Shown here: positions 41,831-49,147 of the stretch, piece by piece | How the letters are laid out: each line of letters begins with the position of its first letter | How positions within the stretch are numbered: position 1 is the stretch's first letter | NCBI RefSeq assembly: GCF_000718085.1 | Contig: NZ_JOEC01000002.1 | Location: 124,001-188,000, forward strand | DNA from: Mycetocola saprophilus | Lineage (GTDB): Bacteria > Actinomycetota > Actinomycetes > Actinomycetales > Microbacteriaceae | DNA length: 64,000 bases | Direction: 5' to 3' | Notes under the pieces: generated by a model | The model's input: the letters and a program-made list of their open reading frames with translations, nothing else | Database searches by the model: none | Told to the model about the DNA's origin: nothing | Position numbers and translations under genes: made by a program

Positions 41831-42541
41831 CTAAAAATCGAAACTGACCTGCCCCGACCTACAACCCGGCTTCCCCTTACGGGCAGGCACCACCGGAGCC
41901 CGGAAATCAAACGTCCGCTGCGCAAGACGCTTCGCGATCAACTCGCAATACCGTTCCTCGAGCTCCACCCCGATAACCCGCCGACCCAAATTACGAGCAG
42001 CCAACAACGTGCCACCCGAACCAGCAAACGGATCAGCCACCACACCAGGAGGACACTTCTCAATCAGCGCCTCCATCAACGCCACCGGCTTAGGCGTCGG
42101 ATGATCCGGCCGAGAACCCGAGCCCGCAGCATAACCACGCGCCCGAATCACGTTGCTCTCACGCCGGCCAACAAACCCCGACCCGATCACATAGATCTCT
42201 TCCTCACCATTGCCCCACGGCAAACTGATATCACCCATGCCCGGGCCAAGATCCTTATCCCAGACCAGCCGGTGCCGCGTCCCCTCGGGACGAGGCTTAT
42301 CCCACCGGCCAAACGCAAGCGCCGGCCGGTCACCCCACAACGCGAGCACAGAGTCCCGCACATCGAGGCTGGCATCACCAGCAATCAAGCGTTTCTCCCG
42401 ACCCGGCCTATAACGTTCCCGGTAGCCGATTCCATACGGCGGGTCCGTCACCAACACATCAGCATCCAGCCACTCGGTAACGGTTAGACAATCCCCGTGA
42501 TACAACGTCACGAGATCATCCTGGTAATACGGATTGTTCAA
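41831..42541 (-). CDS. beta-class DNA (N4-cytosine/N6-adenine) methyltransferase
   Basis: A 236-aa protein with the catalytic motif DPPYG at residues 33-37, a target-recognition middle part, and the SAM-binding ADPFAGSGGTLLAARNLGRRVIGVE near residue 180. The DPPY-before-FAGSG order marks the beta class. No partner restriction gene is present, so it is a solitary phage methylase, which usually protects DNA from host restriction. Start is TTG 42541 with GAAGGA about six bases upstream. The target site is not predictable. Confidence 0.88.
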   Translation of the reverse strand: MNNPYYQDDLVTLYHGDCLTVTEWLDADVLVTDPPYGIGYRERYRPGREKRLIAGDASLDVRDSVLALWGDRPALAFGRWDKPRPEGTRHRLVWDKDLGPGMGDISLPWGNGEEEIYVIGSGFVGRRESNVIRARGYAAGSGSRPDHPTPKPVALMEALIEKCPPGVVADPFAGSGGTLLAARNLGRRVIGVELEERYCELIAKRLAQRTFDFRAPVVPARKGKPGCRSGQVSFDF

Positions 42542-42644
42542 TCGATTCCTTCTTGGATTGTGGCCACGGCGAGCGCCGCAGCCGATTTACTACAGGCTGA
42601 ACCCTGCAGGTCAGGGCGGTCGCCCAGCACTAACTCGGCCGGCG

Positions 42645-42875
42645 CTACTCACTAGGAACCCCCTCGATGAGATCCGCGACAGCACGCAGGACCTGCGGGG
42701 ACATCGAATTAGTGTCGCTGTCAGTAGCTGGCCAGAACACCTCGTTTTCGAGGATTCCGAGCTCACGGTAAAGCTGCCCATCCGCGTCAGAAGGGTTTTT
42801 CAGCACTACCGTTGGCCCGGTCAACAGGTCGTGCAACTCGACGGTGACATCGGTTCTCGGTTTGATGTTGCTCAT
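42645..42875 (-). CDS. hypothetical phage protein
   Basis: A 76-aa acidic product: MSNIKPRTDVTVELHDLLTGP, then ENEVFWPATDSDTNSMSPQVLRAVADLIEG. The ATG overlaps the previous stop as ATGA and follows AAGGAGA. Not recognised. Confidence 0.58.
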   Translation of the reverse strand: MSNIKPRTDVTVELHDLLTGPTVVLKNPSDADGQLYRELGILENEVFWPATDSDTNSMSPQVLRAVADLIEGVPSE

Positions 42876-43078
42876 GGTGTTGTGTCTCCTTCGGTCTGTC
42901 TGGTGACGGTCAGCCGTGCGGCTACCGCCATGAACTGTTGGTCTGTGGCGCGCAGGTCAGCGTCACAAGCGAGGTGTGCGTGGAACCTCGAGATCGTGGC
43001 TCGCGCGGCCTGGACAGGCGGGAGGATCTGCGCTCCCGTGGCCGTCTCCACCAGGCGCGGCCGTTCAGCCTCCGGCAT
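42872..43078 (-). CDS. hypothetical phage protein
   Basis: A 68-aa product MPEAERPRLVETATGAQILP, then RATISRFHAHLACDADLRATDQQFMAVAARLTV. ATG 43078 forms a TGATG junction with the zinc microprotein upstream; the frame is open further but without a start signal. Function unknown. Confidence 0.55.
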   Translation of the reverse strand: MPEAERPRLVETATGAQILPPVQAARATISRFHAHLACDADLRATDQQFMAVAARLTVTRQTEGDTTP

Positions 43079-43209
43079 CACTCGCCCCCTTCCTCGGGGT
43101 GCTCGGTTGCGCACGCCCATCCGTCTTGCCAGTCGTTCGGTTCGTCCGACGCCAGATACCATTCGTGCTTCATGAACCGTCCACAGGTGTCGCACTGCTC
43201 GCCGGTCAT
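43078..43209 (-). CDS. 43-aa zinc-finger microprotein
   Basis: A short product MTGEQCDTCGRFMKHEWYLA, SDEPNDWQDGWACATEHPEE. The CDTCGRFM pair and a later C and H suggest a C3H zinc knuckle, a common actinophage microprotein type. Its ATG overlaps the previous stop (ATGA) and its stop overlaps the next ATG (TGATG). Confidence 0.65.
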   Translation of the reverse strand: MTGEQCDTCGRFMKHEWYLASDEPNDWQDGWACATEHPEEGGE

Positions 43210-43556
43210 GCGTGGCCCCCTTCCTTGCGGCGGAGAGCGGCGACCGCGGCGTGAGCCTGCCGCACACCCTTCGCGAACGCATCCGACTTCGAGTGCCCCA
43301 GCCCCGATCCCGGGGTCGGAGTGGCGTGCCCCGGTGCCAGAATTGCTTCCTCAGCCTCGGCTAACGCCTGCTCCCGAGCAGCAGCCCACGCGATCCGCAG
43401 CGTAGGCAGCACCAATGACCGACAAACATCCTCCACCGATTCCGAAGACGATTCCCAATGGCCCATACGGTCCAGACCGTCCTCATGCATTTCGCGCACG
43501 GCCTTCTCGATCACGTCTTCCGGGATCTCGTGGGCCGGGTCGGTCTTCTCGATCAT
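43206..43556 (-). CDS. hypothetical helical phage protein
   Basis: A 116-aa product: MIEKTDPAHEIPEDVIEKAV, then REMHEDGLDRMGHW, and VRQAHAAVAALRRKEGGHA at the end. ATG 43556 has GGAGG eight bases upstream. Rich in acidic and helical segments. Function unknown. Confidence 0.6.
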   Translation of the reverse strand: MIEKTDPAHEIPEDVIEKAVREMHEDGLDRMGHWESSSESVEDVCRSLVLPTLRIAWAAAREQALAEAEEAILAPGHATPTPGSGLGHSKSDAFAKGVRQAHAAVAALRRKEGGHA

Positions 43557-44065
43557 GCTGATGCCTCCTTGCGGCGTAGGTCGGAAAGCTCTTCGTAGCT
43601 GATATCCGGGCGTACCGTGCGGCACGAGCCCTCAAATATGCGAACAAGCCTCCGGTCCAAGGCCGCGCCAAGATTCCCGCGTGATATCTGGTTCTCGAGC
43701 CGGTACTGCACCCGCTCCAGGCTCAGATGCGCTCGACGCACCACCCGGTTCTTCGCCACGCGCAGCCGGTTTTCCCACGTATCCGGCATCATCACAAGAT
43801 GCTGGTCGGTTCCCTGCTCCTCGCACCATCCGCAATACCGTTCGCCAGTCGCGGCGTCGGTCGTCATATCCGAGGCCGGGCAATCAATCGCGATGGTGTG
43901 GGCGGGGCATGAGTCGGGGCCGTCACCGGGGCAGCACCAACCGTCTTCCATCGCGCGGCTAGCATCTGGATCAGTGGAGTACATGTAGTCGTCGCCTTCC
44001 CACAGTTCCCCGCACTCCGGGAACTCACATTGGATCGCGTAAAAGATCTCGGATTTCAAACTCAC
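43553..44065 (-). CDS. cysteine-rich phage protein
   Basis: A 170-aa product. FPECGELW, WCCPGDGPDSCPAH and RYCGWCEEQG in the N-terminal two thirds suggest two zinc sites; the C-terminal part is basic and helical (VAKNRVVRRAHLSLERVQYRL). GTG 44065 overlaps the upstream stop as GTGA, with GGAAGG nearby. Possibly binds nucleic acid; not recognised. Confidence 0.6.
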   Translation of the reverse strand: MSLKSEIFYAIQCEFPECGELWEGDDYMYSTDPDASRAMEDGWCCPGDGPDSCPAHTIAIDCPASDMTTDAATGERYCGWCEEQGTDQHLVMMPDTWENRLRVAKNRVVRRAHLSLERVQYRLENQISRGNLGAALDRRLVRIFEGSCRTVRPDISYEELSDLRRKEASA

Positions 44066-44463
44066 GATTCGTTTCCTTCCAGGGTGATGACCGGACGCCC
44101 GGCCGGGATGCACTTGGCCGGCACTGCGGCGAGCGCGGCCGGTGCCGGGTTGAGGATGGTTTTTCGGAGCTCGCGGATTCCGTTGATGACGATGGTGGCG
44201 TGGATACCGGCGCGGACAGCGGATGCGAGCAGGTCCTCTGCGGCCACCGCGAACAGTTCGGATTCGTATTCGCTGGGTGCGGCCGCGGCGAGCGCGGCCT
44301 GGGCTGTTTCGGTCGGGGTGAGGATGCCGTGGATTTGCCGGGCAAGGTCCACGTAGGTTGCGCGTTCGCGGTCCTTTGCGTCTGCCCAGCGGGAGCCGTC
44401 CACCTCGTACAGATGCTGGGCGGCGGCGAGTAGCCGGTCATACAGCAGTGGGAGCATCACCAT
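44062..44463 (-). CDS. hypothetical phage protein
   Basis: A 133-aa mainly helical product: LYDRLLAAAQHLYEVDGSRW, ERATYVDLARQIHGIL, and EDLLASAVRAGIHATIVINGIRELR. Start could be ATG 44463, GTG 44460 or ATG 44457; a GGGAGG site is near all three. Function unknown. Confidence 0.58.
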   Translation of the reverse strand: MVMLPLLYDRLLAAAQHLYEVDGSRWADAKDRERATYVDLARQIHGILTPTETAQAALAAAAPSEYESELFAVAAEDLLASAVRAGIHATIVINGIRELRKTILNPAPAALAAVPAKCIPAGRPVITLEGNES

Positions 44464-44656
44464 TCGCCTCCCTCAGCTCGGCCAGGCGACGCTGCAGCAC
44501 AGGCGGGGCACAGTTCGGGCACGGCACCGCCGACACCCCATACGGCGTCCGGCACCGGCCACAACCCCGCGGCCCCGGAACATCCCGAGGCTGCGTCACC
44601 GGCGAATACGGGCCAGAAGTCACACGCACACTACGATTCGAGGAATTCGACCCCAT
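44438..44656 (-). CDS. zinc-ribbon microprotein
   Basis: A 72-aa product with GCGRCRTPYGVSAVPCPNC, a clear two-pair (CxxC-x11-CxxC) zinc ribbon, and a helical LQRRLAELREANG end. ATG 44656 forms a TGATG junction with the ssb stop, so it is coupled to ssb. Likely nucleic-acid-binding. Confidence 0.65.
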   Translation of the reverse strand: MGSNSSNRSVRVTSGPYSPVTQPRDVPGPRGCGRCRTPYGVSAVPCPNCAPPVLQRRLAELREANGDAPTAV

Positions 44657-45144
44657 CAGAACGGCTGCCCATCATCACCAGGAAGATACGAACCATCCTG
44701 CGGCTGCCCATTGAACGACGGAGAAGCCGATGCCCACGGTTCATCAGCCGCCGAACGGGCCGCGGCGCCACCCTGGCCAGCCGGCACCCGAGACACCTGA
44801 GCGGTCGCGTACCGAAGCGACGGACCGATCTCGTCCACCTCAAGCTCAATCGCGGTGCGCTTCGCCCCGTCCTTGTCCTCGTACGAACGCTGCTTGAGCC
44901 GGCCAGTCGCGATCACCCTCGACCCCTTGTGCAGCGAACCCGCGACATGCTCAGCGAACTCACGCCACACCGAAGCACGGAGGAACAGGCCCTCGCCGTC
45001 CTTCCACTCGTTCGACTGCCGGTCAAAGTTCCGCGGCGTGGACGCGATCGTGAAGTTCGCCACCGCCAGCCCGGACTGCGTGTAGCGCAACTCCGGATCC
45101 GAGGTGAGGTTACCCACCACCGTGATAATCGTTTCGCCGGCCAT
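44656..45144 (-). CDS. ssb: single-stranded DNA-binding protein
   Basis: A 162-aa SSB. The OB-fold core is clear: [62 protein letters not shown], and [21 protein letters not shown] glycine/serine linker leads to an acidic DDGQPF tip, the usual docking site for replication partners. It binds single-stranded DNA during phage replication and recombination. Start overlaps the next gene by one base. Confidence 0.93.
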   Translation of the reverse strand: MAGETIITVVGNLTSDPELRYTQSGLAVANFTIASTPRNFDRQSNEWKDGEGLFLRASVWREFAEHVAGSLHKGSRVIATGRLKQRSYEDKDGAKRTAIELEVDEIGPSLRYATAQVSRVPAGQGGAAARSAADEPWASASPSFNGQPQDGSYLPGDDGQPF

Positions 45145-45341
45145 TACTCGCCCACCCCCGCGTCATCGATCGACACCTGCACCCGCTGCACCAGCTGCGC
45201 CACCGCGGCGATTGTCTCCGGATCCGTGTCCAACCCCCACTCGCTCAACCCAGCGAAGATCTCCTCGCCGTCGACACACAGGATCGCGGTCTTCGCGAGC
45301 GAACGGGCAAGGCTCCGCGCCTTCTCGTTAGTGATAGGCAT
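45144..45341 (-). CDS. small phage protein
   Basis: A 65-aa product: [20 protein letters not shown], then [29 protein letters not shown] 45341 forms a TGATG junction with the gene upstream. Helical, acidic; function unknown. Confidence 0.6.
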   Translation of the reverse strand: MPITNEKARSLARSLAKTAILCVDGEEIFAGLSEWGLDTDPETIAAVAQLVQRVQVSIDDAGVGE

Positions 45342-45595
45342 CACATGCCCCTCTCTGCTGCCACCCGGGCAGCATCAATCTGATTTTGAGTAAAAAGAAA
45401 GCCGACCGGATCAGCCCGGACGGCCCTAGTTTTCGCGTCGAGAATGCGTTTCTCTTCGCCCTTGAAATTGATAAACCTCTCGGCATCCACCGCGGCAGGA
45501 TCCCGGGACTGCAGAAACAGTTCCAACTCCTGATCCGCCGGCGACACCACCCACGACCCCGCATCCGGCCACGGCCCCACCACCGGCCCGGTCAC
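45341..45595 (-). CDS. small phage protein
   Basis: An 84-aa product with DQELELFLQSRDPAAVDAERF, INFKGEEKRILDAKTRAVRADPVGFLFTQNQ. ATG 45595 overlaps the Dcm stop as ATGA. Function unknown; it is part of the coupled early chain. Confidence 0.6.
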   Translation of the reverse strand: MTGPVVGPWPDAGSWVVSPADQELELFLQSRDPAAVDAERFINFKGEEKRILDAKTRAVRADPVGFLFTQNQIDAARVAAERGM

Positions 45596-46965
45596 GACGG
45601 CCGCCCCAACAACACGGCGAGCGCGAGGAACGCCTGCTGAGGCACCACCCCGTTACCGCACGCCTTCAACTGCTCAGCACGCGACAGCCCGATCTCCGGC
45701 GCGGTCACATGCCCTGCTGGCCAGCCCATCATCCACTCCGTGAGTTCAGGGTTGAGCCGGTGGCGTCCGTCTCTGCCATCAGGCCTGGTAGGGGCGGGGG
45801 CATCGCGTCCGATGACGGACCTCCATCGGTTGATCGCGGGCCAGAACTCACCCCACGTCGATGATCCAGATATCCGGCCTGCAGCATCACCTGAGTTCCC
45901 AGGTGAGTGCTCATCTCCACAGGTCGTCCCGAGGTGCTCGGGGTATCCATGTAGCTGTCCGAGGCTTTCGGTGTCGGGAGCAGCTGCACCGCTATCGCCA
46001 GGGGCGTGCCGAATCCGTTCCCATTCACTCCGGTGGCTTTCACCCGTTCCCGCCGCGCCTGCCACTGCGTCAGGTCCTCGCCGTCGTTCGGGTTTGCAGC
46101 CGCCGGAGTCGGAAGCAGCCGGGGCACATCCCGCATCTGTGGCGTGTTGCGATTCGACCCGGTGCCCCCACCCTTCCGATCCGATGCCAAGGGCGTCGGG
46201 AGCAGGAACTCCACCTCGTCCGCAAGTGTCGGCCCGTGCCCGCCCGCTTTCCGCTGATCTGGATGCTGCGCACCCCCGTTCACCGCAAGCTGCGCTGTCG
46301 GGGTCTTCAAAAGCACCTCGCCCTGCGTCCGGTTCGAATCGTCTCGCGACGCCCCCAACAGATACATCGTCTCGGTCCCAGAACCGCCCCGGGTCGCCCG
46401 CGGGGTAGGCAACGACGAAGACCCGGAACCGGCCGTGGGGAGCTCCGGCATCGGCAGCGCGTAAGCCACACCACCGTGCGTCATACCCGATACCGGCCAA
46501 GTCCCCGAGAACACGGCCGAGTGCTCGGAGAACAGGTCCATCGTGGCCGTCTCCCACAAATCCCGCACCGGGTTCCAGATCGCTATCGGATTCCGCAGCT
46601 CCGGAGAGTAGACCTCTGACATTTTCGATCACCACCATTCTGGGTTTGATAGCCGCAATCGCGGCGAGGTAGTCAGCCCACAGTCCCGAGCGGGTGCCCG
46701 GGCGCATACCGGCACGACGGCCAGCGAGGCTTAGGTCCTGGCAGGGGAACCCGCCAGTGAGGATGTCCACGCGCGGAACCGCGTTCCAGTCCACGGTGGT
46801 GATATCGCCGAAGTTCGGAATACCGGGCCACCGGTGCGCGAGCACCTTCGACGGGGCCGAATCGAACTCCACGAACCATGCCGGGCGGGCGTTGAAGAAC
46901 CGTTCGGCGCCCATGTCCAGCCCGCCGACACCGGAGAACAACGAACCGATAGTCAGCCCTGTCAT
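45592..46965 (-). CDS. DNA cytosine-5 methyltransferase
   Basis: A 457-aa C5 methylase. Motif I is SLFSGVGGLD (residues ~8-17), motif IV GGFPCQDLSLAG with the catalytic cysteine (~72), motif VI VVIENVRGLL, motif VIII GAPHGRFRVFVVAY, and motif X KACGNGVVPQQA near the C-terminus. The unusually long, Gly/Ala/Asp-rich middle (about residues 185-385) holds the target-recognition region, and in another frame the same DNA encodes a second long open frame. No restriction partner is present, so it is a solitary phage methylase. The start overlaps the previous stop as ATGA. Confidence 0.9.
   Translation of the reverse strand: MTGLTIGSLFSGVGGLDMGAERFFNARPAWFVEFDSAPSKVLAHRWPGIPNFGDITTVDWNAVPRVDILTGGFPCQDLSLAGRRAGMRPGTRSGLWADYLAAIAAIKPRMVVIENVRGLLSGAAESDSDLEPGAGFVGDGHDGPVLRALGRVLGDLAGIGYDARWCGLRAADAGAPHGRFRVFVVAYPAGDPGRFWDRDDVSVGGVARRFEPDAGRGAFEDPDSAACGERGCAASRSAESGRARADTCGRGGVPAPDALGIGSEGWGHRVESQHATDAGCAPAASDSGGCKPERRRGPDAVAGAAGTGESHRSEWERIRHAPGDSGAAAPDTESLGQLHGYPEHLGTTCGDEHSPGNSGDAAGRISGSSTWGEFWPAINRWRSVIGRDAPAPTRPDGRDGRHRLNPELTEWMMGWPAGHVTAPEIGLSRAEQLKACGNGVVPQQAFLALAVLLGRPS
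45729..46622 (-). CDS. LPTP-repeat protein nested in another frame inside the Dcm gene
   Basis: A 297-aa frame wholly inside the methyltransferase gene, shifted by +1. ATG 46622 has GGTGGTGA seven or so bases upstream. It reads SPELRNPIAIWNPVRDLWET, FSGTWPVSGMTHGGVAYALP, then recurrent LPTPRATRGG, LLPTPLASDRKGGG, LLPTPAAANPNDGE and LLPTPKASDSYM units. Such LPTP-type repeats with TWPxSGMTxxGxxY are familiar from phage cytosine-methylase loci, where they occur as part of or beside the methylase. So both frames look like real proteins. Whether it is translated here is not shown. Confidence 0.5.
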   Translation of the reverse strand: MSEVYSPELRNPIAIWNPVRDLWETATMDLFSEHSAVFSGTWPVSGMTHGGVAYALPMPELPTAGSGSSSLPTPRATRGGSGTETMYLLGASRDDSNRTQGEVLLKTPTAQLAVNGGAQHPDQRKAGGHGPTLADEVEFLLPTPLASDRKGGGTGSNRNTPQMRDVPRLLPTPAAANPNDGEDLTQWQARRERVKATGVNGNGFGTPLAIAVQLLPTPKASDSYMDTPSTSGRPVEMSTHLGTQVMLQAGYLDHRRGVSSGPRSTDGGPSSDAMPPPLPGLMAETDATGSTLNSRSG

Positions 46966-47231
46966 GATTCATCCGGCACAATACGAGTACCCGCGGGATG
47001 GCGGCCGCATTGGCATTTGCCAAGCTCGCGACGGTGGCACTCCGCGCTACCGCACTCGCCTGTTACTCCGTTGACCCTCTCGCAGTCCAAGGATCGAGAA
47101 TCCAGCCGGACAGCGAGGATCTTCCGCTTCCCGATGGAGAACGGCAGCTTGGCATCAGGCACGACACCAGGCGGGGCCCACACCGTCACCCGCGTTTTGT
47201 CCGGGGTCACATACGTGAAGCGTTCATCCAT
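46962..47231 (-). CDS. hypothetical cysteine-containing phage protein
   Basis: An 89-aa product: MDERFTYVTPDKTRVTVWAP, then KRKILAVRLDSRSLDCERV, and a C-terminal TGECGSAECHRRELGKCQCGRH with five cysteines and two histidines, a likely zinc site. It overlaps Dcm by four bases. Function unknown. Confidence 0.55.
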   Translation of the reverse strand: MDERFTYVTPDKTRVTVWAPPGVVPDAKLPFSIGKRKILAVRLDSRSLDCERVNGVTGECGSAECHRRELGKCQCGRHPAGTRIVPDES

Positions 47232-48216
47232 GAGCTACCCCTCGTCTTCGAAACGTGGATACCCCGGCGAGCGCCGCGGTTCGGTGTGGGTGGCGAGGCT
47301 TGCCCTGACGGCTTGTTCGTGGGCGAGTCTGGCTGTACCGCAGTTCCTGCAGCGTGACATTGTTCCTCCTGGGTGTGCACGGCAGAAGGGGGAAGGTAGG
47401 GAACTGTCCAGAGGGGGTCGCGAGTGGGCTCCCTCCTCGTCTCTCCACTCCTCGCGGCCCTCTCTCTCCCACGCCCACTCTCCCTCTCTCACTCTCTCTC
47501 CCTCTCCCTCCACTACCGCGAGCGGATCGCGATTCATTCGCGAGTCGCTCGCGAGCGGGGGTGGGGGCGGGAATGTTGAGGCTTTGGCGCGGTCCACGCG
47601 GGCCAGCTGGGCCAGTTGCAGGTAGCTGCGGCGACCCACTGCGTACAGGCGTAGATATCCGATCTCTGCCAGTTCGAGCAGGTGTGTGTCCACGACGTCC
47701 TCGGTTATCGCGGAATCCAACGGCCACAGAGCCGCCTTCACCATCGCCGGAGTCGCTGACTCCCGCCCCTCGTCGTCCGTGTACAGGTGCAAGCCGATCG
47801 CTGTCAGGCGAACCTCCGGCGACAAACTCGCCAGATCCTCGTCCCGAAACAGCTCCGGCCTGATGTACCTCTGCCGGGTCATGGCCATTATTTGCAATCC
47901 CTCTGAAAATAGTTGCGAGCGCTTCCCTGAACCGTGCAGCCGGAACAACGAAACACTCTGTGAACCCTCGCCCATGAGTGAGGATGCCGAGGCTTTCCTC
48001 GGCAGTAAAAAAGGCCCGCTCGAACAGGCCACGCAAAGACGCCAACGCGGCCCGCTCGTCGCCAGCTGGACGGTCACGAACCACCATGACGACCTGGGCA
48101 CCGGTGCGCATCAGACCTCGAAGCCGCGACATCTTCCACGCTCGCCCCACCTTGAGGACCGACTCATTCGGCCAATACACCGCGTACAGCATCGAGTGCG
48201 TCGGTATCGTCGTCAT
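47224..48216 (-). CDS. T5orf172/GIY-YIG-like small protein with an over-long open C-terminal frame
   Basis: The first ~115 residues look real: HSMLYAVYWPNESVLKVGRAW, ERAALASLRGLFERAFFTAEE and HGRGFTECFVVPAARFREAL match small actinophage proteins of the T5orf172-like type. ATG 48216 has GGAAGGAG nine bases upstream. Beyond residue ~120 the frame stays open through the whole replication gene (in a different frame) to 47224, with low-complexity Arg/Gly-rich sequence. The tail may be translated but unimportant, or a stop has been lost. The N-terminal part is more secure than the end. Confidence 0.5.
   Translation of the reverse strand: MTTIPTHSMLYAVYWPNESVLKVGRAWKMSRLRGLMRTGAQVVMVVRDRPAGDERAALASLRGLFERAFFTAEESLGILTHGRGFTECFVVPAARFREALATIFRGIANNGHDPAEVHQAGAVSGRGSGEFVAGGSPDSDRLAPVHGRRGAGVSDSGDGEGGSVAVGFRDNRGRRGHTPARTGRDRISTPVRSGSPQLPATGPAGPRGPRQSLNIPAPTPARERLANESRSARGSGGRGRESERGRVGVGERGPRGVERRGGSPLATPSGQFPTFPLLPCTPRRNNVTLQELRYSQTRPRTSRQGKPRHPHRTAALAGVSTFRRRGVAHG
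47235..47888 (-). CDS. phage replication protein (helix-turn-helix initiator-like)
   Basis: A 217-aa product starting MAMTRQRYIRPELFRDEDLA. The N-terminal ~110 residues (SPEVRLTAIGLHLYTDDEGRESA, VVDTHLLELAEIGYLRLYAVG) match the winged-helix part of DnaD- or O-like phage replication proteins. A low-complexity charged linker (EGEGERVREGEWAWEREGRE) follows, and the C-terminus has a CRNCG zinc-like pair. GAGGG lies upstream of ATG 47888. A polypyrimidine tract within it may mark the origin. Confidence 0.7.
   Translation of the reverse strand: MAMTRQRYIRPELFRDEDLASLSPEVRLTAIGLHLYTDDEGRESATPAMVKAALWPLDSAITEDVVDTHLLELAEIGYLRLYAVGRRSYLQLAQLARVDRAKASTFPPPPPLASDSRMNRDPLAVVEGEGERVREGEWAWEREGREEWRDEEGAHSRPPLDSSLPSPFCRAHPGGTMSRCRNCGTARLAHEQAVRASLATHTEPRRSPGYPRFEDEG
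47430..47570. repeat. polypyrimidine tract and inverted TCGCGA-type repeats inside the replication gene
   Basis: From about 47430 to 47514 the plus strand is almost pure C/T with repeated CTCTCTCTCC-like units; the minus strand is purine-rich. Right after it, TCGCGATTCATTCGCGA and GTCGCTCGCGAGC give short inverted repeats. Such asymmetric, repeat-rich DNA inside an initiator-like gene is where lambdoid phages place their origin, so an origin role is possible. Confidence 0.5.
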
Positions 48217-48607
48217 CGCGGATGTCTCCTTCCATTTTTCGTACGGCCTCAGCCGCGGTTAGGACCCGGAAATCCCCGGTGTCGTCGTACAGCACCCACG
48301 TGTGCTGGCCCCCGATCAGACGGCGGCCCGGCCACTGGGCAGGATCAGACCAGCGCTTCACCGCATACCCCTCGGCGAGCGCGAGTGTGGGGTTGACGGT
48401 TTTCCATCCGTGGCAGCCGGTTGTGCCGGTGCCGCAGAGCCCTTGGAGGTTGCTGGGGACGGTGTTTCCGGTTTGCCGGTTTTGGCGGTGGTCGAGGGTG
48501 ATGCCGCGGCGGCCGCAGCGGACGCATTTGGTGTCGCGTTTGATCGTGATGGCGTAGGCGCGGCGGTCATCGGCGGCGGTGGGTTTGGGTGTTTTGGGTC
48601 CGATCAC
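48164..48607 (-). CDS. HNH endonuclease
   Basis: A 147-aa product from GTG 48607 (GTGA overlap with the previous stop). KCVRCGRRGITLDHRQNRQTG carries the first cysteine pair and the DH of the motif; VPSNLQGLCGTGTTGCHGW the second pair and the catalytic N/H. This is a second HNH enzyme, in the replication module and not at the terminase, so it may act in recombination or homing. Its C-terminus overlaps the next gene by about 50 bases. Confidence 0.8.
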   Translation of the reverse strand: MIGPKTPKPTAADDRRAYAITIKRDTKCVRCGRRGITLDHRQNRQTGNTVPSNLQGLCGTGTTGCHGWKTVNPTLALAEGYAVKRWSDPAQWPGRRLIGGQHTWVLYDDTGDFRVLTAAEAVRKMEGDIRDDDDTDALDAVRGVLAE

Positions 48608-49002
48608 CGGAGGTCGGGGATCTCTGCGGCATAGAACCGCTTGAGCTCGGCGCTGATCTGCCGGGTTTCCAGTACCTCGTGGTAGGCGGTGCTGAATATC
48701 GGCCACCAGCGTTCATCGAGTGTCAGGTGGATTCGGCCGTGCGTGCCGGTTGCGATTATGTCGATCTCGCGGGACATGACCGCTGGCTGAGTGCGCCATC
48801 GGTCCCCGAGAGCGATCACACCAGCGAGGTGCCGCTGCAGCGTCTCTTCGTCCCACACGTTCCCATCGATCGTGCACACGCCCACGTGCAAGCGGATCCG
48901 GTACGGGTCCACGTTGATATCGGCGAATAGCGGAAACGATTCGGTCAGAACCGCGGCCGCGAGGAACCGGTCAGGGATGCTCGGCTGGATGCTCTGGGTC
49001 AT
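48604..49002 (-). CDS. hypothetical phage protein
   Basis: A 132-aa product: SIPDRFLAAAVLTESFPLFAD, DVDPYRIRLHVGVCTIDGNVW, and THGRIHLTLDERWWPIFSTAYHEV. Mixed strands and helices; not recognised. The ATG lies inside the end of the upstream membrane protein gene. Confidence 0.58.
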   Translation of the reverse strand: MTQSIQPSIPDRFLAAAVLTESFPLFADINVDPYRIRLHVGVCTIDGNVWDEETLQRHLAGVIALGDRWRTQPAVMSREIDIIATGTHGRIHLTLDERWWPIFSTAYHEVLETRQISAELKRFYAAEIPDLR

Positions 49003-49147
49003 TACCAGGAAACCTCTCGGTCAAGTGCAGACGCCACGACAACGCGATGCCCGCAAAAATAAACAAGATCGTCAGACCACCCGTGGCCTGCTGAATAAAA
49101 AACGCGAGGAACCCGGCCGCATAACACGCGACAATCCAGACCCTCAC
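48971..49147 (-). CDS. 58-aa membrane protein
   Basis: A short product from GTG 49147 (GTGA overlap): RVWIVACYAAGFLAFFIQQA, TGGLTILFIFAGIALSWRL, then HLTERFPGNDPEHPAEH. Two hydrophobic segments give a helical-hairpin membrane protein, adjacent to another single-span gene. Function unknown; small membrane proteins in the early module may act in superinfection immunity. Confidence 0.6.
   Translation of the reverse strand: MRVWIVACYAAGFLAFFIQQATGGLTILFIFAGIALSWRLHLTERFPGNDPEHPAEHP

Noticed and set aside
41751..42655. Shared 12-mer CTACTCACTAGG before two early genes
   Set aside because: It falls at a start codon in one case and at a stop codon in the other, so it is most likely coincidence.
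47461..47520. CT-rich tract as a CRISPR-like or iteron array
   Set aside because: Units are not regular, there are no spacers, and no cas gene is present; kept only as a possible origin feature.
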